This document shows positions 44,111 to 55,440 of a stretch of 64,000 nt of DNA, piece by piece. The DNA is taken from positions 78,617,159 through 78,681,158 of the forward strand of contig CM037595.1 of NCBI GenBank assembly GCA_021018995.1, written 5' to 3'. The DNA comes from Chloranthus sessilifolius. Taxonomy: Eukaryota; Streptophyta; Magnoliopsida; Chloranthales; Chloranthaceae. The translations under genes and the position numbers were made by a program. The notes beneath the pieces are model-generated. The model was not told the origin of the DNA. It made no database searches and saw only the letters and a list, made by a program, of their open reading frames with translations. Position 1 is the first letter of the stretch, and each line of letters opens with the position of its first letter.

Positions 44111-44630
44111 TTAATCACAGGATGTAATGATCACAGGGTTAAGGGTAGTATTTTCTAAGGTACATGGCGTTCCAAGGCTAGGGAGTTCTTTCCCATCTTG
44201 GTTCGCCAGTTTGTATGCATTTCCAGGGTATGCGGCTGTTATAACATAAGGGCCTTCCCAGTTCGATTTCAGTTTTTCTTTCGGATGGGCGTGCTTGGAA
44301 GGCATGATTTTCTTCAAGACTAATTCTCCAATATTAAAGGTTCGTCCAAGAACTTTTTTATCGTAAGCCCTGGCCACTCTCCTCTGATATACCTAAGCAT
44401 GATCAGCTACCCTTAGACGTGTTTCATTGAGCTGCTCTAGCTATGCGAGTAGGAAAATTCTCCTCTCGTCTAAGGATAACTCATCATTGAGTTGAATCCG
44501 CAAGGATGGTACTTGTATCTCATATGATAGGACTGCCTCCATCCCATAGGTGAGGAGGTAGGGAGTTTGGCCAATGGTCGTACGAATAGAGGCCCTATAG
44601 GCCCAGAGTGCTTTGTTATTCACTGAAAAG
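44111..44630 (-). pseudogene. End of pol (integrase C-terminus) of element B
   Basis: The minus strand encodes NNKALWAYRASIRTTIGQTP YLLTYGMEAVL and, further on, MARAYDKKVLGRTFNIGELV with NWEGPYVITAAYPGNAYKLA, the end of a Tat-type integrase. It aligns with 54960-55440 in element C. The rest of pol is not on this side of the window. Confidence 0.88.
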
Positions 44631-45180
44631 CACCACTTTTCACCTCTTAACCTAGCCTTTGATGGACCTTAAATCCCACTAATAATCATTTGTTAAGTAT
44701 GTTTTGCAATTAGTAATAAAATGTGCAGCTTAATACAAAACCCTAGCTTTTTGGCCCAAAGAGAGAGAATACAAGCAAAGATGACAGCTGAGCCAAAGCT
44801 TAATGGAACACTTTGGTAGTGCTCACCATGGTGACTCACTGTTGCTGATCATCATTGATCTAAAGTCTAGCAGATGACTGAAGTCAGCTGAGAAGGAAGG
44901 ATGCTGCAACAACAGCAAGTGTAGTGCAGCAGAGTGTCAAGAAACAGACCTCACAAAGTTGAGGATACTCCTCGCGAAGCTAAAGATGCAGTGGAAGAAG
45001 CTCTCGCGCAGATAGGTTGCGCAATCAAGAGGAGAGTTGTAAAGACATCGCGAAGATCTTGCAGTGTAAAACCTTTAGAATTCGTGGTCACGAAGCGCTC
45101 GCGGAGATCAAGCCTCAAAGCAACCACGTGAAGAACCTAGCGAGTCCATATGCATAGAGAACAAAAAGTCACCTCGCGGA
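44631..45180. mobile_element. Unassigned LTR-like fragment between elements B and C
   Basis: Begins TGAAAAGCACCACTTTTCACC, an LTR-like start with self-complementarity (GAAAAG...CTTTTC). It contains scattered CTCGCG words (near 44970, 45000, 45050, 45095, 45174). It has no coding domain and no second copy here. It may be the target into which element C inserted. Confidence 0.35.
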
Positions 45181-46850
45181 TGTAGACACCCCCATTTCGC
45201 CCTCTCGGAGTACACGAATTTGTTTGGTCAGCCCTTGACCTTTTTAACCCTCGACATGGGACCATGCAACTGTACATGGCTGAACACAGGCTAAAACAAT
45301 AGCTTTGTGGCTCATATCCCAATGTAGGGAGGCTATATACTAAGCAATAGTATATAGTTGGGACGCAAACTGAAACAATAGTCCCGCATTCTCTTGAGAC
45401 CGTACTCGGACAACCCTGAATTAAGCACCTGAAAACCCACGCGTATTTTGATCACGCATAGAACCACAAGCGCGCGATCAGTCCCCTTTCAGACCAAACT
45501 TCCTTTCACAGACCGTTCCGAGACTCAATTACGCGCCTGGAACCAGACACGCGATCGGATTGAGCGCTACACCACCAGCATGCAATTGGCCTATGCCCGA
45601 CCTAGTCTCCTACCCTTGACCCCTACGTTTCCTCGATTAAGCGCTGCAGGTAACACGCTTAATAGGATTACACAGGTCCCATCATATGCGTAATTAGTCC
45701 TAATTTCGTTAGGACTAGGAAACCCGCTGAGTAATTCAGCCGGTCGCTCACTGAGTCGGTGACCCACTCAAAGCGATTAAGCATCATAAAACTAGCGCGT
45801 AATTCAATTAAATGCCCAAAAATAGGCGCGTAATTGAATGAAAACCTATAAAACCTTTTTTCTCAAAGAGAGAAGAGGCTGGCAATTTTGAGAGAGAGCG
45901 AAACTTTTTTGGGACTTCGAAATCAGAGAACTCTGAGGACAAGCCCATAGAGCAAATTAGTCATGATGTCGAGATTCAAACCCCCGAATCTTCGATGATT
46001 CCTCTCCGCAGCCCTGACCCTAGGTAAGAATTTAATTTTGCTTTAGACTTAGGATTTCCCCTCAGTTTAATTAATCAATTCTATTTCTAATTTTTAGACC
46101 GTAGCACATTCTTCGGACCGAAATTCTCTATATCCGATTCTAGTTCTCGGTTTCTAGAACCGGTCCTTAATCTAGCGGTCCGATATACCGACCTTATGCT
46201 CTGATTCTACTCTAAAATCTTAATTTACAGTCCTATCATTAATTTCTGGTTCTAACTCTCAAAGTTCAGATACAGTCCTTAATCATACAGCCTGATTTTT
46301 CTAATTTCGGATCCGAATTCAGTTCTAAAATTTTAATCTATAATTTAATTCTATATTTTCATACTGTCAAAAATAAAAAATATATATAAATTTCAGTTCA
46401 TAACTTTAGTTTCTCAATCTAATTTCTTATTATAATTTCAAATTTAATTCTAAAAATCCCTCTTTTATTATTTAACCATCGACCTATCATTTATCTCAGC
46501 CATCCGATTTGCCCATGAGAGCTTACGGAAGGTACTCGGGAATGAGGCCAATCCTCCTTAGCATAGCGGGCCCAACCCCCCCTTTTTTTCTAGATTGTTT
46601 AGGGTTAACTAGTTAGTTACAGTTAGTTTTTCTATTTTAATATAATTGGCTAATTGCATCAAATAGGCCTTCATATCATTATTTGCTTTGATTCAATTTA
46701 GTCTTCTAGTTCAGTCAATTTATTATCTCAACCAGAATTTAAGAAAGTTAATTTGTTTATTATTAGTTAGATTTTTACCATAATTGATCCGTAGATTACG
46801 ATTCTAAGAAAAAGAGTTAATCTTGTTGCCTCGGTCATTTATTCCTATTT
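45181..46850 (+). mobile_element. Tat-type 5' LTR of element C
   Basis: It starts TGTAGACACCCCCATTTC and runs through the same ordered parts as LTR A and LTR B: one and a half hairpin repeats (45270-45400), GC-core words (45430-45850), the block CCGATTTGCCCATGAGAG...GCTTACGGAAGGTACTCGG (46500-46570), then AT-rich sequence. I could not place its inner end or primer site; gag begins near 46858. Confidence 0.75.
45333..45357 (+). repeat. LTR hairpin of element C
   Basis: CTATATACT-AAGCAAT-AGTATATAG, a perfect 9-bp stem; the sense-strand counterpart of the hairpins in LTR A and LTR B. Confidence 0.85.
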
Positions 46851-46857
46851 TAGTAAA

Positions 46858-48440
46858 TTGATTTATTGCTTCAATAAGAGTCGCAGTAATAGCCATAACG
46901 ACAGAAGTAATAGCTCTGGACAAAATCTCACCACCCAACAAATTGTAGAACTTAGCATCCAAAGAATACAAAGAGGAGGCGATGATTCAGAAGAGTTGCT
47001 TCGAGGATTGGCTGTTATATATGAAACCATTAGGGGATAATAAAATTCGGGAGAGCAGGAGCGACAAGAGAGACCACCTTCTACCCCAAGCACGGTGTCA
47101 GCGCGCGCTATGCCCTTGAGGCAATACATTCACATGTTCTTTAATGACAGTTTGCCAGACAAGGGTATCTCACGCATCACTCCCAAAGACAACACTATAA
47201 AGATCGAAGACATCTAAAAAATGCTCAATGAATACATGGCTAAGAGGGAATGCCCAGGTCGCTCGTTCGGATTCGATAAATTCTGTCGAGACATTGAATA
47301 TGACCTACCCATAGGATTTAAACCAACAAAATTTACTAAATACAATGGCACCGGAAATCCAAACCATCACTTGGCCCTCTTTTATAATGATTGCCGACCT
47401 ATACGCGACAATTAAGGACTTCTCATTCACTACTTTCAACATTCATTAGAAGGGGAAGCTCTAGACTGGTTCGCGGAGCTCCCACTTTATAAGATAGAAA
47501 CTTTTGATGAGCTAGTCGGTCGATTCCTAGGCCAATACAAACACTTGATTCAAGAGACCGTTAGCCTCATGGACCTGATGGCGGACAAGCAAGGACCAGA
47601 TGAAGAATTCACTGACTTCTTCGTTAGATGGCGAAAGCTTGCTGCTAGAACTGGTACTTCAATGAAAGAGAAAGATTCAATTGACATCATCATTGACAAT
47701 ACTAAGGAACCACTAAGGAGTGCCCTAGTCATCAGCGATTACCCCGACTTCACTGCACTTCACCCTCGAGCATCCCGACTAACGCAACACATCAAGGGCG
47801 GAGACCTTGCAGTATCCATAGTCACGTCAAAGGTGGGTTCCTCCAACGAGTCGAAACTGAAAAATCATAAGAAAGCCTCAGGAACCGAACAAGTTAATAC
47901 GATTGTCAATCAAAGACAAAATTTGAATAATGAGAACTTCCCACCACGCAACTTCGGGCAGAACCAAACCCAACAATGATGCGCTAGTCAAAATCAAGGC
48001 GCTAATAAAAAAAGGTACGCAAACCAGAACCAGGGTCAAAACCAGAACCAAGGCCAATATCAAAATAGAAACTAATATCCTAACTCTTATCAGGCCCAAA
48101 ACGCAACACATAATCGACCAGTCCATGCACCGAATTATAACAGCGTACCTCCACCTCTGAACTTTAACCCAGCTAGGGGACCCTACCAGCCAAAGCGGGA
48201 ACACTATCCCCCTTTACCTGATACTATTTCCAACATTTTTCGCCTCCTTAGCGCCCATAATCTCTTATGATTCCCAAAAGAAAAGCCTAGGCCGTGGCCT
48301 GCAAATCTAGATTATGGTAAATATTGTTCTTTCCATCGGTACGTGGGACACAACCTAGAGAGCTGTTGGGTTCTCAGGGACGTGATCTATGACATGAACG
48401 ACCAGAATCAAATTAATTGGGAAGCGCTTAGGAGCCCTAA
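46858..48440 (+). pseudogene. Gag remnant of element C
   Basis: N-terminal Ser/Asn/Gln-rich part, then the core: SFGFDKFCRDIEYDLPIGF (about 47260), FTKYNGTGNPNHHLALF, GEALDWFAELPLYKIETFDE, and LGQYKHLIQETVSLMDLM with FTDFFVRWRKLAAR (to about 47650). An Asn/Gln-rich tail follows (to about 48160). A zinc-knuckle-like CSFHRYVGHNLESCW stands near 48330-48375. Gag forms particles and binds RNA. Confidence 0.88.
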
Positions 48441-48489
48441 CCCTAATAGCAATCAACCCTAACAAAATTTAGGGATCATAAATAACCCC

Positions 48490-49305
48490 ATGCCCAACCA
48501 CAACCAAGGGACACCGACCCAGGTCACTACTGTAGATCTCCCCTCTGACACTGTTACTACTCTTATGAGAACTCCTCCCTCCTTACATCCCCCTGCCTTG
48601 ATCACACGGATCGCACCACCGAGCCCACCTCTATATCCAAAGTTTACTCAAATACGAGTCCATTCCTTTAGGGCCAGGCGGCCATTCCTCCATCATTCCC
48701 CACTAGAGCCATCGACCCCACCACATCCTGAATCACCAGTGTTACCACCCCCGCCACACGACTCTGGATCTGAGTATGGAGACTATGCTCTTCAAACCAC
48801 CGTTTCGACTGTCGCACGGGTAGATAGTGTCACCCACATGACTCCCAACCAAGAGAGTGAAGCCAGAACTGAGTATCCGTCAGATGAAGAGCAAAGTGAA
48901 AGAAAAGAACACCTAAATCCATGCGAGACGTTGGTCTCCACTTTCTTAGAGGAAGAGGATCACACGCAATACCTCCCACCTTGGAGTAGTGCCATACGGA
49001 CATGCACTCCGACCCCTAACTTCACTCGCTTCACAAATGCACTGACGTCGAGTCACACTAGGTTCGACCAGCAACTGGCCTACCCTATTCTCAAGTCAGG
49101 AACCAACTATCCACCTCCCCCTTTCCCCCAGAATAAAGATTTCACGTATGCACAACTACCCGAGGGGAACACGAGAGAAAGGGAAGCTGATATGCCACCC
49201 CCACCGCACGTCATCCCACCACCAATTCTCGTACCACAACCACCTCAGCCACCTGCACCTAGGGCCCATCGGTCGGGCAAAGAAATAGCACTTGATCTAG
49301 GGTAA
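48490..49305 (+). pseudogene. Pro-rich linker of element C polyprotein
   Basis: Open stretch of 271 residues rich in Pro, Ser and Thr (LHPPALITRIAPPSPPLYPK; PPPPFPQNK; PPPHVIPPPILVPQPPQPP), no known domain. It sits between the gag zinc motif and the protease, as in related plant elements, and is probably disordered. Confidence 0.6.
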
Positions 49306-49399
49306 GAGTATGATCTGTTATGACATCTCCAAAAGATCCCAGCCCAGATATCTATACTAGAACTCATCAAGAAGTCACCTGATCATCATCGACTATTAA

Positions 49400-49850
49400 T
49401 AAGGACACTCGAGGACACTTAAGTGGACGAAGACACGACTCTGGATGAGCTTTATCAAATTACCTCTGTCATGGCACAACCTCCTGCCCTCACATTCACG
49501 GACGCAGACATGCCTAAGGAGTCACTTCATGAGAGCGCTGCCCCCATATATCTTACAGTCATAATAAGAGGATTTTCTGTACCCCATGCACTAGTTGATA
49601 TGGGTGCGAGACTCAATATTTTCCCTCTCACCACATTGAAAACACTTGAATACACAGAACAAGACGTCAGGCCCTTGACCTTGTCGCTCATAGCCTACGA
49701 CGGCTCATGTCATTTCGTAAAAGGAACTATTAAACTTCAGGTCTGCCTTGGACCCGTGACAAAGGATGCTACGTTCCATGTTGCTGACTCCGCTAATACA
49801 TATAATCTCATTTTAGGCAGAAAATGATTAGAATCAATGAAGGTTGTCGC
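49400..49850 (+). pseudogene. Protease remnant of element C
   Basis: Contains TVIIRGFSVPHALVDMGARLNIFPL (active-site loop region) and NTYNLILGRKW-like sequence at its end, typical of Tat-lineage proteases. The frame opens with DEDTTLDELYQITSV. Confidence 0.8.
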
Positions 49851-50076
49851 ATCCACATACCATCAATGCTTTAAATTTCTGTATGAGGACTCCATCGTCC
49901 GTATATACACTGATACACCTCTTCAAGAGATGGATACCGATTACGCAGCAAGCATTCTAACAGCCCATGAATTTGTACTAAATACCGGCCACATCCAAAA
50001 GATGTGAATTCCTGATAAAGCATCTGCCGTAGAAGTCTGCTCACCTGCCCTTCCTGGTTTTTGACAACAAGAGCTG

Positions 50077-50406
50077 ATGAGGAGGGAGGTTGGCCCAGAC
50101 CTTGCTAAATTATACGACATCAACCCAACTACGATGAAAGGGTGGGAGCTTATGTACCAACTCGGATACGTCCCCCACACTGGACTCGGTAAGAATGAGC
50201 AAGATCGTGTGAGACCTATATTCCCGACTAAAATATGCAAGCACATAGGAATAGGTTACCAATCGAACAGCCAACCAGCCGATTTATTCCCTACCTCACT
50301 GAAATGGTCTCTTTATGACTACTTCGTCTATGGAACTACTAAGAAAGCAGATGTGCCGAAGCAGAAGGAAATATCCTTCACCAAACCCCAAGAGACGGAA
50401 ATTTAA
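50077..50406 (+). pseudogene. G-patch-like segment of element C
   Basis: WELMYQLGYVPHTGLGKNEQ (about 50142-50202) fits the G-patch plan (hydrophobic, Gly, Gly-Leu-Gly-Lys), a short RNA-binding glycine-rich domain. It follows the protease, the place where betaretroviruses also carry a G-patch. The rest of the segment is not recognised. Confidence 0.6.
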
Positions 50407-52130
50407 CTAATATCCAAAGCATTTAATGATTTGACGAACCTAAATGATGATATCGATGAAGCCCTCGAAGGAGTCAAACCTTTGTTTGACACTAAAAATC
50501 CCATAGAGGGAAGAAAGAAGGACCCTCCAGAAATTGAACCACAATTACAGGACTGAGAATCTACAGATGATGAAGATTTTCACATAGCGGCCTTCCGAGA
50601 CGATGAAGAATACTCACGTTCACCATGGGAAGGGGATGACACTGTGCAAGAAAATATTAATTCATATAGCATCAGCCTTTGCATCGGCCTTGGAGGATGG
50701 GAATGCCCGTGGGACTCGCCTTGTATCTTTCACCCATATCAACCCCGGTGCGAAGCATGCACTCACATACTAGAGCAATTTGCTAGCAAGATCACACATC
50801 CCCTAAAGACCAAAGTGGACGGATCTGACCCTACAACCATAAGCACGACCAGTAATCCACCAACCTTGCTATTGGCATCAGAGGAGAGAGAACCTGATGG
50901 TCAGTTGTTCGACTCAGGAGGCATCCATGAGTCCGAAGAGGAGTTTGAACTAGACACTCTTTCATCCCCAGATGCACCAGAACTCCAAATATTTTGGCAA
51001 TCGCTCGAGGAAGAGTGGCAACCTCCACCAAGTGATGACGAGGACTACTAGATAGACCTCCCTACACTCGAATTGGTAGAGCAAGCCAACCTAGAACTTC
51101 ATGCCTTATCAGATCAAGAGAGCGAATTGGATAATATCATCGACTCTAACTTGGAAGGATGGGAATGTCCTTGAGAATCTCCCTACATTTCTTACCATTA
51201 CCAGCCCAGTTGTCGAGCATGTGCGCTCATCCTAACATATCATGAAGATCAAGAGAAAGAGCTCCCTCCCCCTGGGGACCCTTTAGGAGATTCCCCCTCG
51301 CGGGAAGGACAATCATCTCATAACTTCAACGACAATAGTTCAATTGATTACGATCTATTGAGCTTCTTTGGGGAAGAGACAATCAACCTAGTAGAGGAAA
51401 CTCAAACTATGATACCCTGTCATTAGCATTACTTATTCAAAAGATCCCATTGGATGAGGACTCCAAAACAAAAAAAAAATGCCAAATTTGCAATAAATCT
51501 GCGTTCCCCGAAGGATCACCCGAACGACTCCAGCAATTGTCTCGCTCCCTCAACTAGAGGAAGCGGCTCTCCCGGTGCCTTTTGAGGCCTCCAACCCTGT
51601 ACCATATTTATCATAAAAAAAGTACAAAACATAAAAAACCCTAAAAAGCTAGTAATATAAAATCTAAAAAAATCAGAAAACCTTGAAAAAGAAAGGGAAC
51701 TCTTTACCCCGACTCAATTCTGCAGTCAACGAGGGGACCCGTCTCACGTGTAAGGACGCAAAGCCTACAGGCTAAGTAATAAGCCAGTCATCATACCGGA
51801 AGAGATACTCCACGACTTCGAAAGAAGAATCAATGGCCTTGACCTTCACTTTACTAAAGATCTTTTGGTCATAAATTGCATCGATGAAGAGTTGCCTTAC
51901 GCAAGATTAAATCCCCAGCCTAGTAATTTTGGGGTATATGAGCTCATCGAGGATGAAGGAGGAACACCAGGCCCAGATGAGACTCAGGGCTTCCGGCAAA
52001 CGTTTTGACGAATAGACCCAGGCTGTCGCCGAACCCACGGAGGAAATCGATTTTGGCACCGATGAGAAGCCTAAGAAACTGTTGATTAGTGCGACCCTCA
52101 ATCCTAGAGAACGTCAACAGATTGTATAAG
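50407..52130 (+). pseudogene. Acidic, Cys-motif-bearing linker of element C polyprotein
   Basis: Region rich in Asp/Glu (DDEEYSRSPWEGDD, EESEEEFELDTLSS-like). A motif GWECPWDSPCIF..YQPRCEAC at about 50695-50762 recurs as GWECP..SPYISYHYQPSCRAC at about 51160-51222, each in acidic surroundings. The last third carries no clear motif. I recognise no family; position between G-patch and RT. Confidence 0.5.
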
Positions 52131-52139
52131 TCCTATAGG

Positions 52140-53000
52140 AACATCTTGACTCTTTCGCATGGTCCTACGAGGACATGCCTGGTTTAGACCCAAGTCTAGT
52201 AGAACATCATCTTGTCTTAGAATCCGATGCAAAACCTGTTAAGAAAAAACTCCGCAGGATGCACCCCCAAACAATCCTTCAAGTCAGAGAGGAAGTTGAC
52301 AAGTTACACAAAGCTAAATTCATCCAAGTTATCCTCTACCCCAACTGGATCGCCAACATACTACCTGTCGCCAAGAAAGACGGTAGGGTACGGGTTTGCA
52401 TTGACTTTCGAAACCTTAATTAGGCATGCCCAAAAGATGATTTTCCACTCTCACATATTGACACTCTTGTTGACAACACCACTGGACATGAGATGCTATC
52501 CTTCATGGACGGTTTCTCTGGATATAATCAGATCAAGTTAGCAGAGTCTGACCAAGAGAATACTTCCTTCACCACGCCATGGGGAACTTACTGCCACGTC
52601 GTCATGCCTTTTAGGCTCAAGAATGCAGGAGCCACATATCAACATGCCATGATGGTTATTTTCACGACATGATGTATAAGTGTGTAGAAGTTTATGTCGA
52701 TGACATATTAGTGAAATCTCAAACACTAGTAGGACAAGCTGAAGCCCTTCGGCTAGTGCTACAGAGAGCTAAGAAATATCAACTAAAAATGAATCCTAAG
52801 AAATGTATTTTCGGAGTCACCTCCAGAAAATTACTTGGTTTTATAATTAGCAACCAAGAGATTGAAGTCGACCCTGTGAAAGTGAGCCATTTTAGAGATG
52901 TTGCCTCCCAACAATATCAAGGAATTATGATATTTGATAGGAAGATTACAGTTCATCAGGAGATTTATCTCTCAGCATTTAGACCAATGTGATCCTTTCT
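52140..53000 (+). pseudogene. Reverse transcriptase remnant of element C
   Basis: DSFAWSYEDMPGLDPSLVEH (about 52150), VREEVDKLHKAKFIQ, PNWIANILPVAKKDGRVRVC, IDFRNLN, then the catalytic box YVDDILVKS at 52693 and FGVTSRKLLGFIIS. This is the Tat-lineage wording (MPGLDP, IDFRDLN). Confidence 0.92.
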
Positions 53001-53440
53001 ACAAACTACTTAAAGGAAGGATTGAGTACAGATGGGATGACCAATGCCAACAAGCTTTTAATAATATTAAAAAATACCTCCTTAACCCACCAATACTATC
53101 GCCACCAATTCCCGGAAGACCCTAATCCTATACCTTTCGGCAAATGATAAAGTGATGGGAGTAATCTTAGGATAATATGAAGAAGATGGCAAGAGAGAGA
53201 AGGTCATTTGCTACCCAGTAGAACGATGGTCGAATACAAACAAAAGTACACCCCTATGGAAAAGGTATGCCTCACATTGGTATGGGCTTCAACTAAATTA
53301 CGACATTACTTTAGAGCACATAAGATATTAGCGCTAGCCCGAATGGATCCTTTGAAGTACATATTCCAAAATCCCGCCACATCAAGGAAGATTGCCCACT
53401 AGCATATGCTATTACAAGAGTTTGATATCATGTACATTAC
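53001..53440 (+). pseudogene. RT connection / first RNase H zone of element C
   Basis: FYKLLKGRIEYRWDDQCQQAF (about 53000), YLLNPPILSPP, then YTPMEKVCLTLVWASTKLRHYF and the MDPLKYIFQNPATSRKIA region. It corresponds to the decayed first RNase H of Tat-lineage pol. Confidence 0.8.
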
Positions 53441-53540
53441 CCAGAAGTCGATCAAGGGGCACGCCATTGTAGATTACCTCGCAGATCTTCCACTCCCGAA
53501 CAATAAACTCATACACGCGGACTTCCCCGATGAAGACTTA

Positions 53541-53970
53541 CTCACAATTCATGATGAAGAGCCCGATAAATCCTCATGGACTCTCTATTTCGACGATGCT
53601 CTAAATCACAAAGGGAAGGGCATCAAGATAGTCCTTCTAAGCCCGAAAGGAGTGGTGATACCCAAGGCTTTCTAATTAGACTTCCCTGTTACCAAGAATG
53701 TTGTAGAATACGAAGCTTTTATCGCTGGATTACAGACAATATTACAATTAGGTGTCAAACAGTTAAAGACCATAGGCAATTCCAAACTAGTAATCTCGCA
53801 AGTCATAGGAGAATGGAAAACTAAGGAAAGGAGATTGATGACATACCTAGAGACTGCTCAATATTTAGTAAAGAAATTTGAAAAGATCTCTTTCACACAC
53901 ATCCCTAGATTAGAAAATGAGTTAGCAAATTTCTTCGCCACACTAGCCTCTATCATCCAGATACCTATCG
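53541..53970 (+). pseudogene. Second (archaeal-type) RNase H of element C
   Basis: WTLYFDDALNHKGKGIKIVL (about 53578), VVEYEAFIAGLQTILQLGVK (about 53700) and RLENELANFFATLAS (about 53910) match the additional archaeal-type RNase H that defines the plant Tat lineage (established by published work on Tat elements). Confidence 0.85.
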
Positions 53971-54299
53971 GCCAAAATATCAAGACCTTCTTCATTGAAA
54001 GATTAACAGTACCCGCCCACAAAGTAGCATGGACCGTTATAAGGGAACTACCAATTCTCTCTGCCAACACGGAATCAAAAGAAATAATCACTCCAGAAAA
54101 TCACGCTCAAAAACCGAAGTCGCCACGTTTAGATTCGAGAAATCACCAATCGACGACGGACAACCATGGTATTTTGACATCTGGAATTTCTTCAAACATC
54201 AACACGGTCTCCATACGCCACGAAGATCAAACGAAAGACTATAAGAAATCGGTGCGCCCGATTCTGTATACTCAGCAAAACATTATACAAAGAAGCCTT

Positions 54300-55440
54300 C
54301 ACTAAGAGAGTACTACTGTAATGCATCACGATTGCCGAAGGACAATATATCATTCGAGAAGCACACGCCAGTGCTTGCGGTGCCCACTCTAGTAGATAAA
54401 GACTCGCCGATCAAGTTACACGATAAGGCTACTTCTGGCCGACGATGATAAGAGACTGTCACCTCTACGTTCAATCCTGCAAATAATGTCAAGAGCACGC
54501 CGCACTTATCAAAGCTCCATCAGTTGCGCTAAACACTATGACCTCGCCATGGCCATTTTCGATGTGGGCCTTCGACATCATTAGACCGTTTACAGACATC
54601 GTTGGGAATACTCATAAGCATGCGTTCATACTTACAGCGACCAAATACAATACCAAATAGGCAGAGGCCGAGTCTTATGTCAGAATCACCACTTCGACAC
54701 TTGCGAGGTTTATAGTTTGAAATATAATTACCCGGTTTGGAGTACCCAGAATGTTCATCACCGACAACGGATCGCAAATCATTACAGAAAAGACGAAGAA
54801 GTTATGCAAGAAATACGGCATTGATTTGTGCCACTCATCACCGTTCTACCCTCAAGGCAATGGACAAGCAGAAGCGACAAACAAGAAGCTGATTCAAATC
54901 CTGAAATGAACTGTGGAAACAAGCAATGGAGCCGACTAGCTTGAACGATTATCGAAAGCACTCTAGGCCTATAAGACCGCTATTCGTACGGCCACTAGCC
55001 AAACTCCCTACCTCCTCACCTATGGGATGGAGGCGTCCTACCATATGAGATACAAGTACCATCTTTACGCATCTAACTCGATAATGAACTATCCTTAGAC
55101 AAGAGGAGAATTTCTTTACTTACTCAGTTAGAGCAACTCGATGAAACACGCCTAAGGGCAGCTGATCACGCTTAGGTGTATCAGAGGAGAATGGCCAGGG
55201 CCTATGATAAGAAAGTCCTTGAATGAACCTTTAACATTGGCGAGCTAGTCTTAAAGAAAATTATGCATTCCAAACACGCCCATCCAAAAGGAAAACTGAA
55301 ACCAAACTGGGAAGGCCCTTACGTTATAACAGCAGCATACCCTCGAAATACATATAAATTGGCGAACCAAGACGGGGAAGAGCTCCCTAGCCCCTGGAAT
55401 GCCATGTACCTTAGAAAATACTATCCTTAGTCTTATGATC
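54300..55440 (+). pseudogene. Integrase remnant of element C
   Basis: Zinc-binding zone with IIREAHASACGAHS (about 54350) and YFWPTMIRDCHLYVQSC; core with MWAFDIIRPF (about 54560), FGVPRMFITDNGSQI (about 54735) and SPFYPQGNGQAEATNKKLIQ (about 54840); C-terminal NIGELVLKKIMHSKHA and NWEGPYVITAAYP (to about 55430). No chromodomain follows, as expected for Tat. Confidence 0.88.

Larger units (their letters stand above)
33853..44630 (-). mobile_element. Element B: 3' part of a Tat/Retand-like element
   Basis: In minus direction: end of pol (44623-44111), shared spacer (about 44100-43000), an opposite-strand plant-mobile-domain gene (38631-42540), further opposite-strand noncoding units (36230-37700), a motif-rich stretch (34100-35780), polypurine tract and LTR 33852-31295. 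gag and most of pol are absent from the window side at 44630. It is related to element C over the whole shared extent. Old and broken. Confidence 0.8.

Noticed and set aside
49423-50406. Separate host G-patch gene
   Set aside because: It is flanked in order by protease and RT on the same strand and is best explained as part of the element polyprotein.
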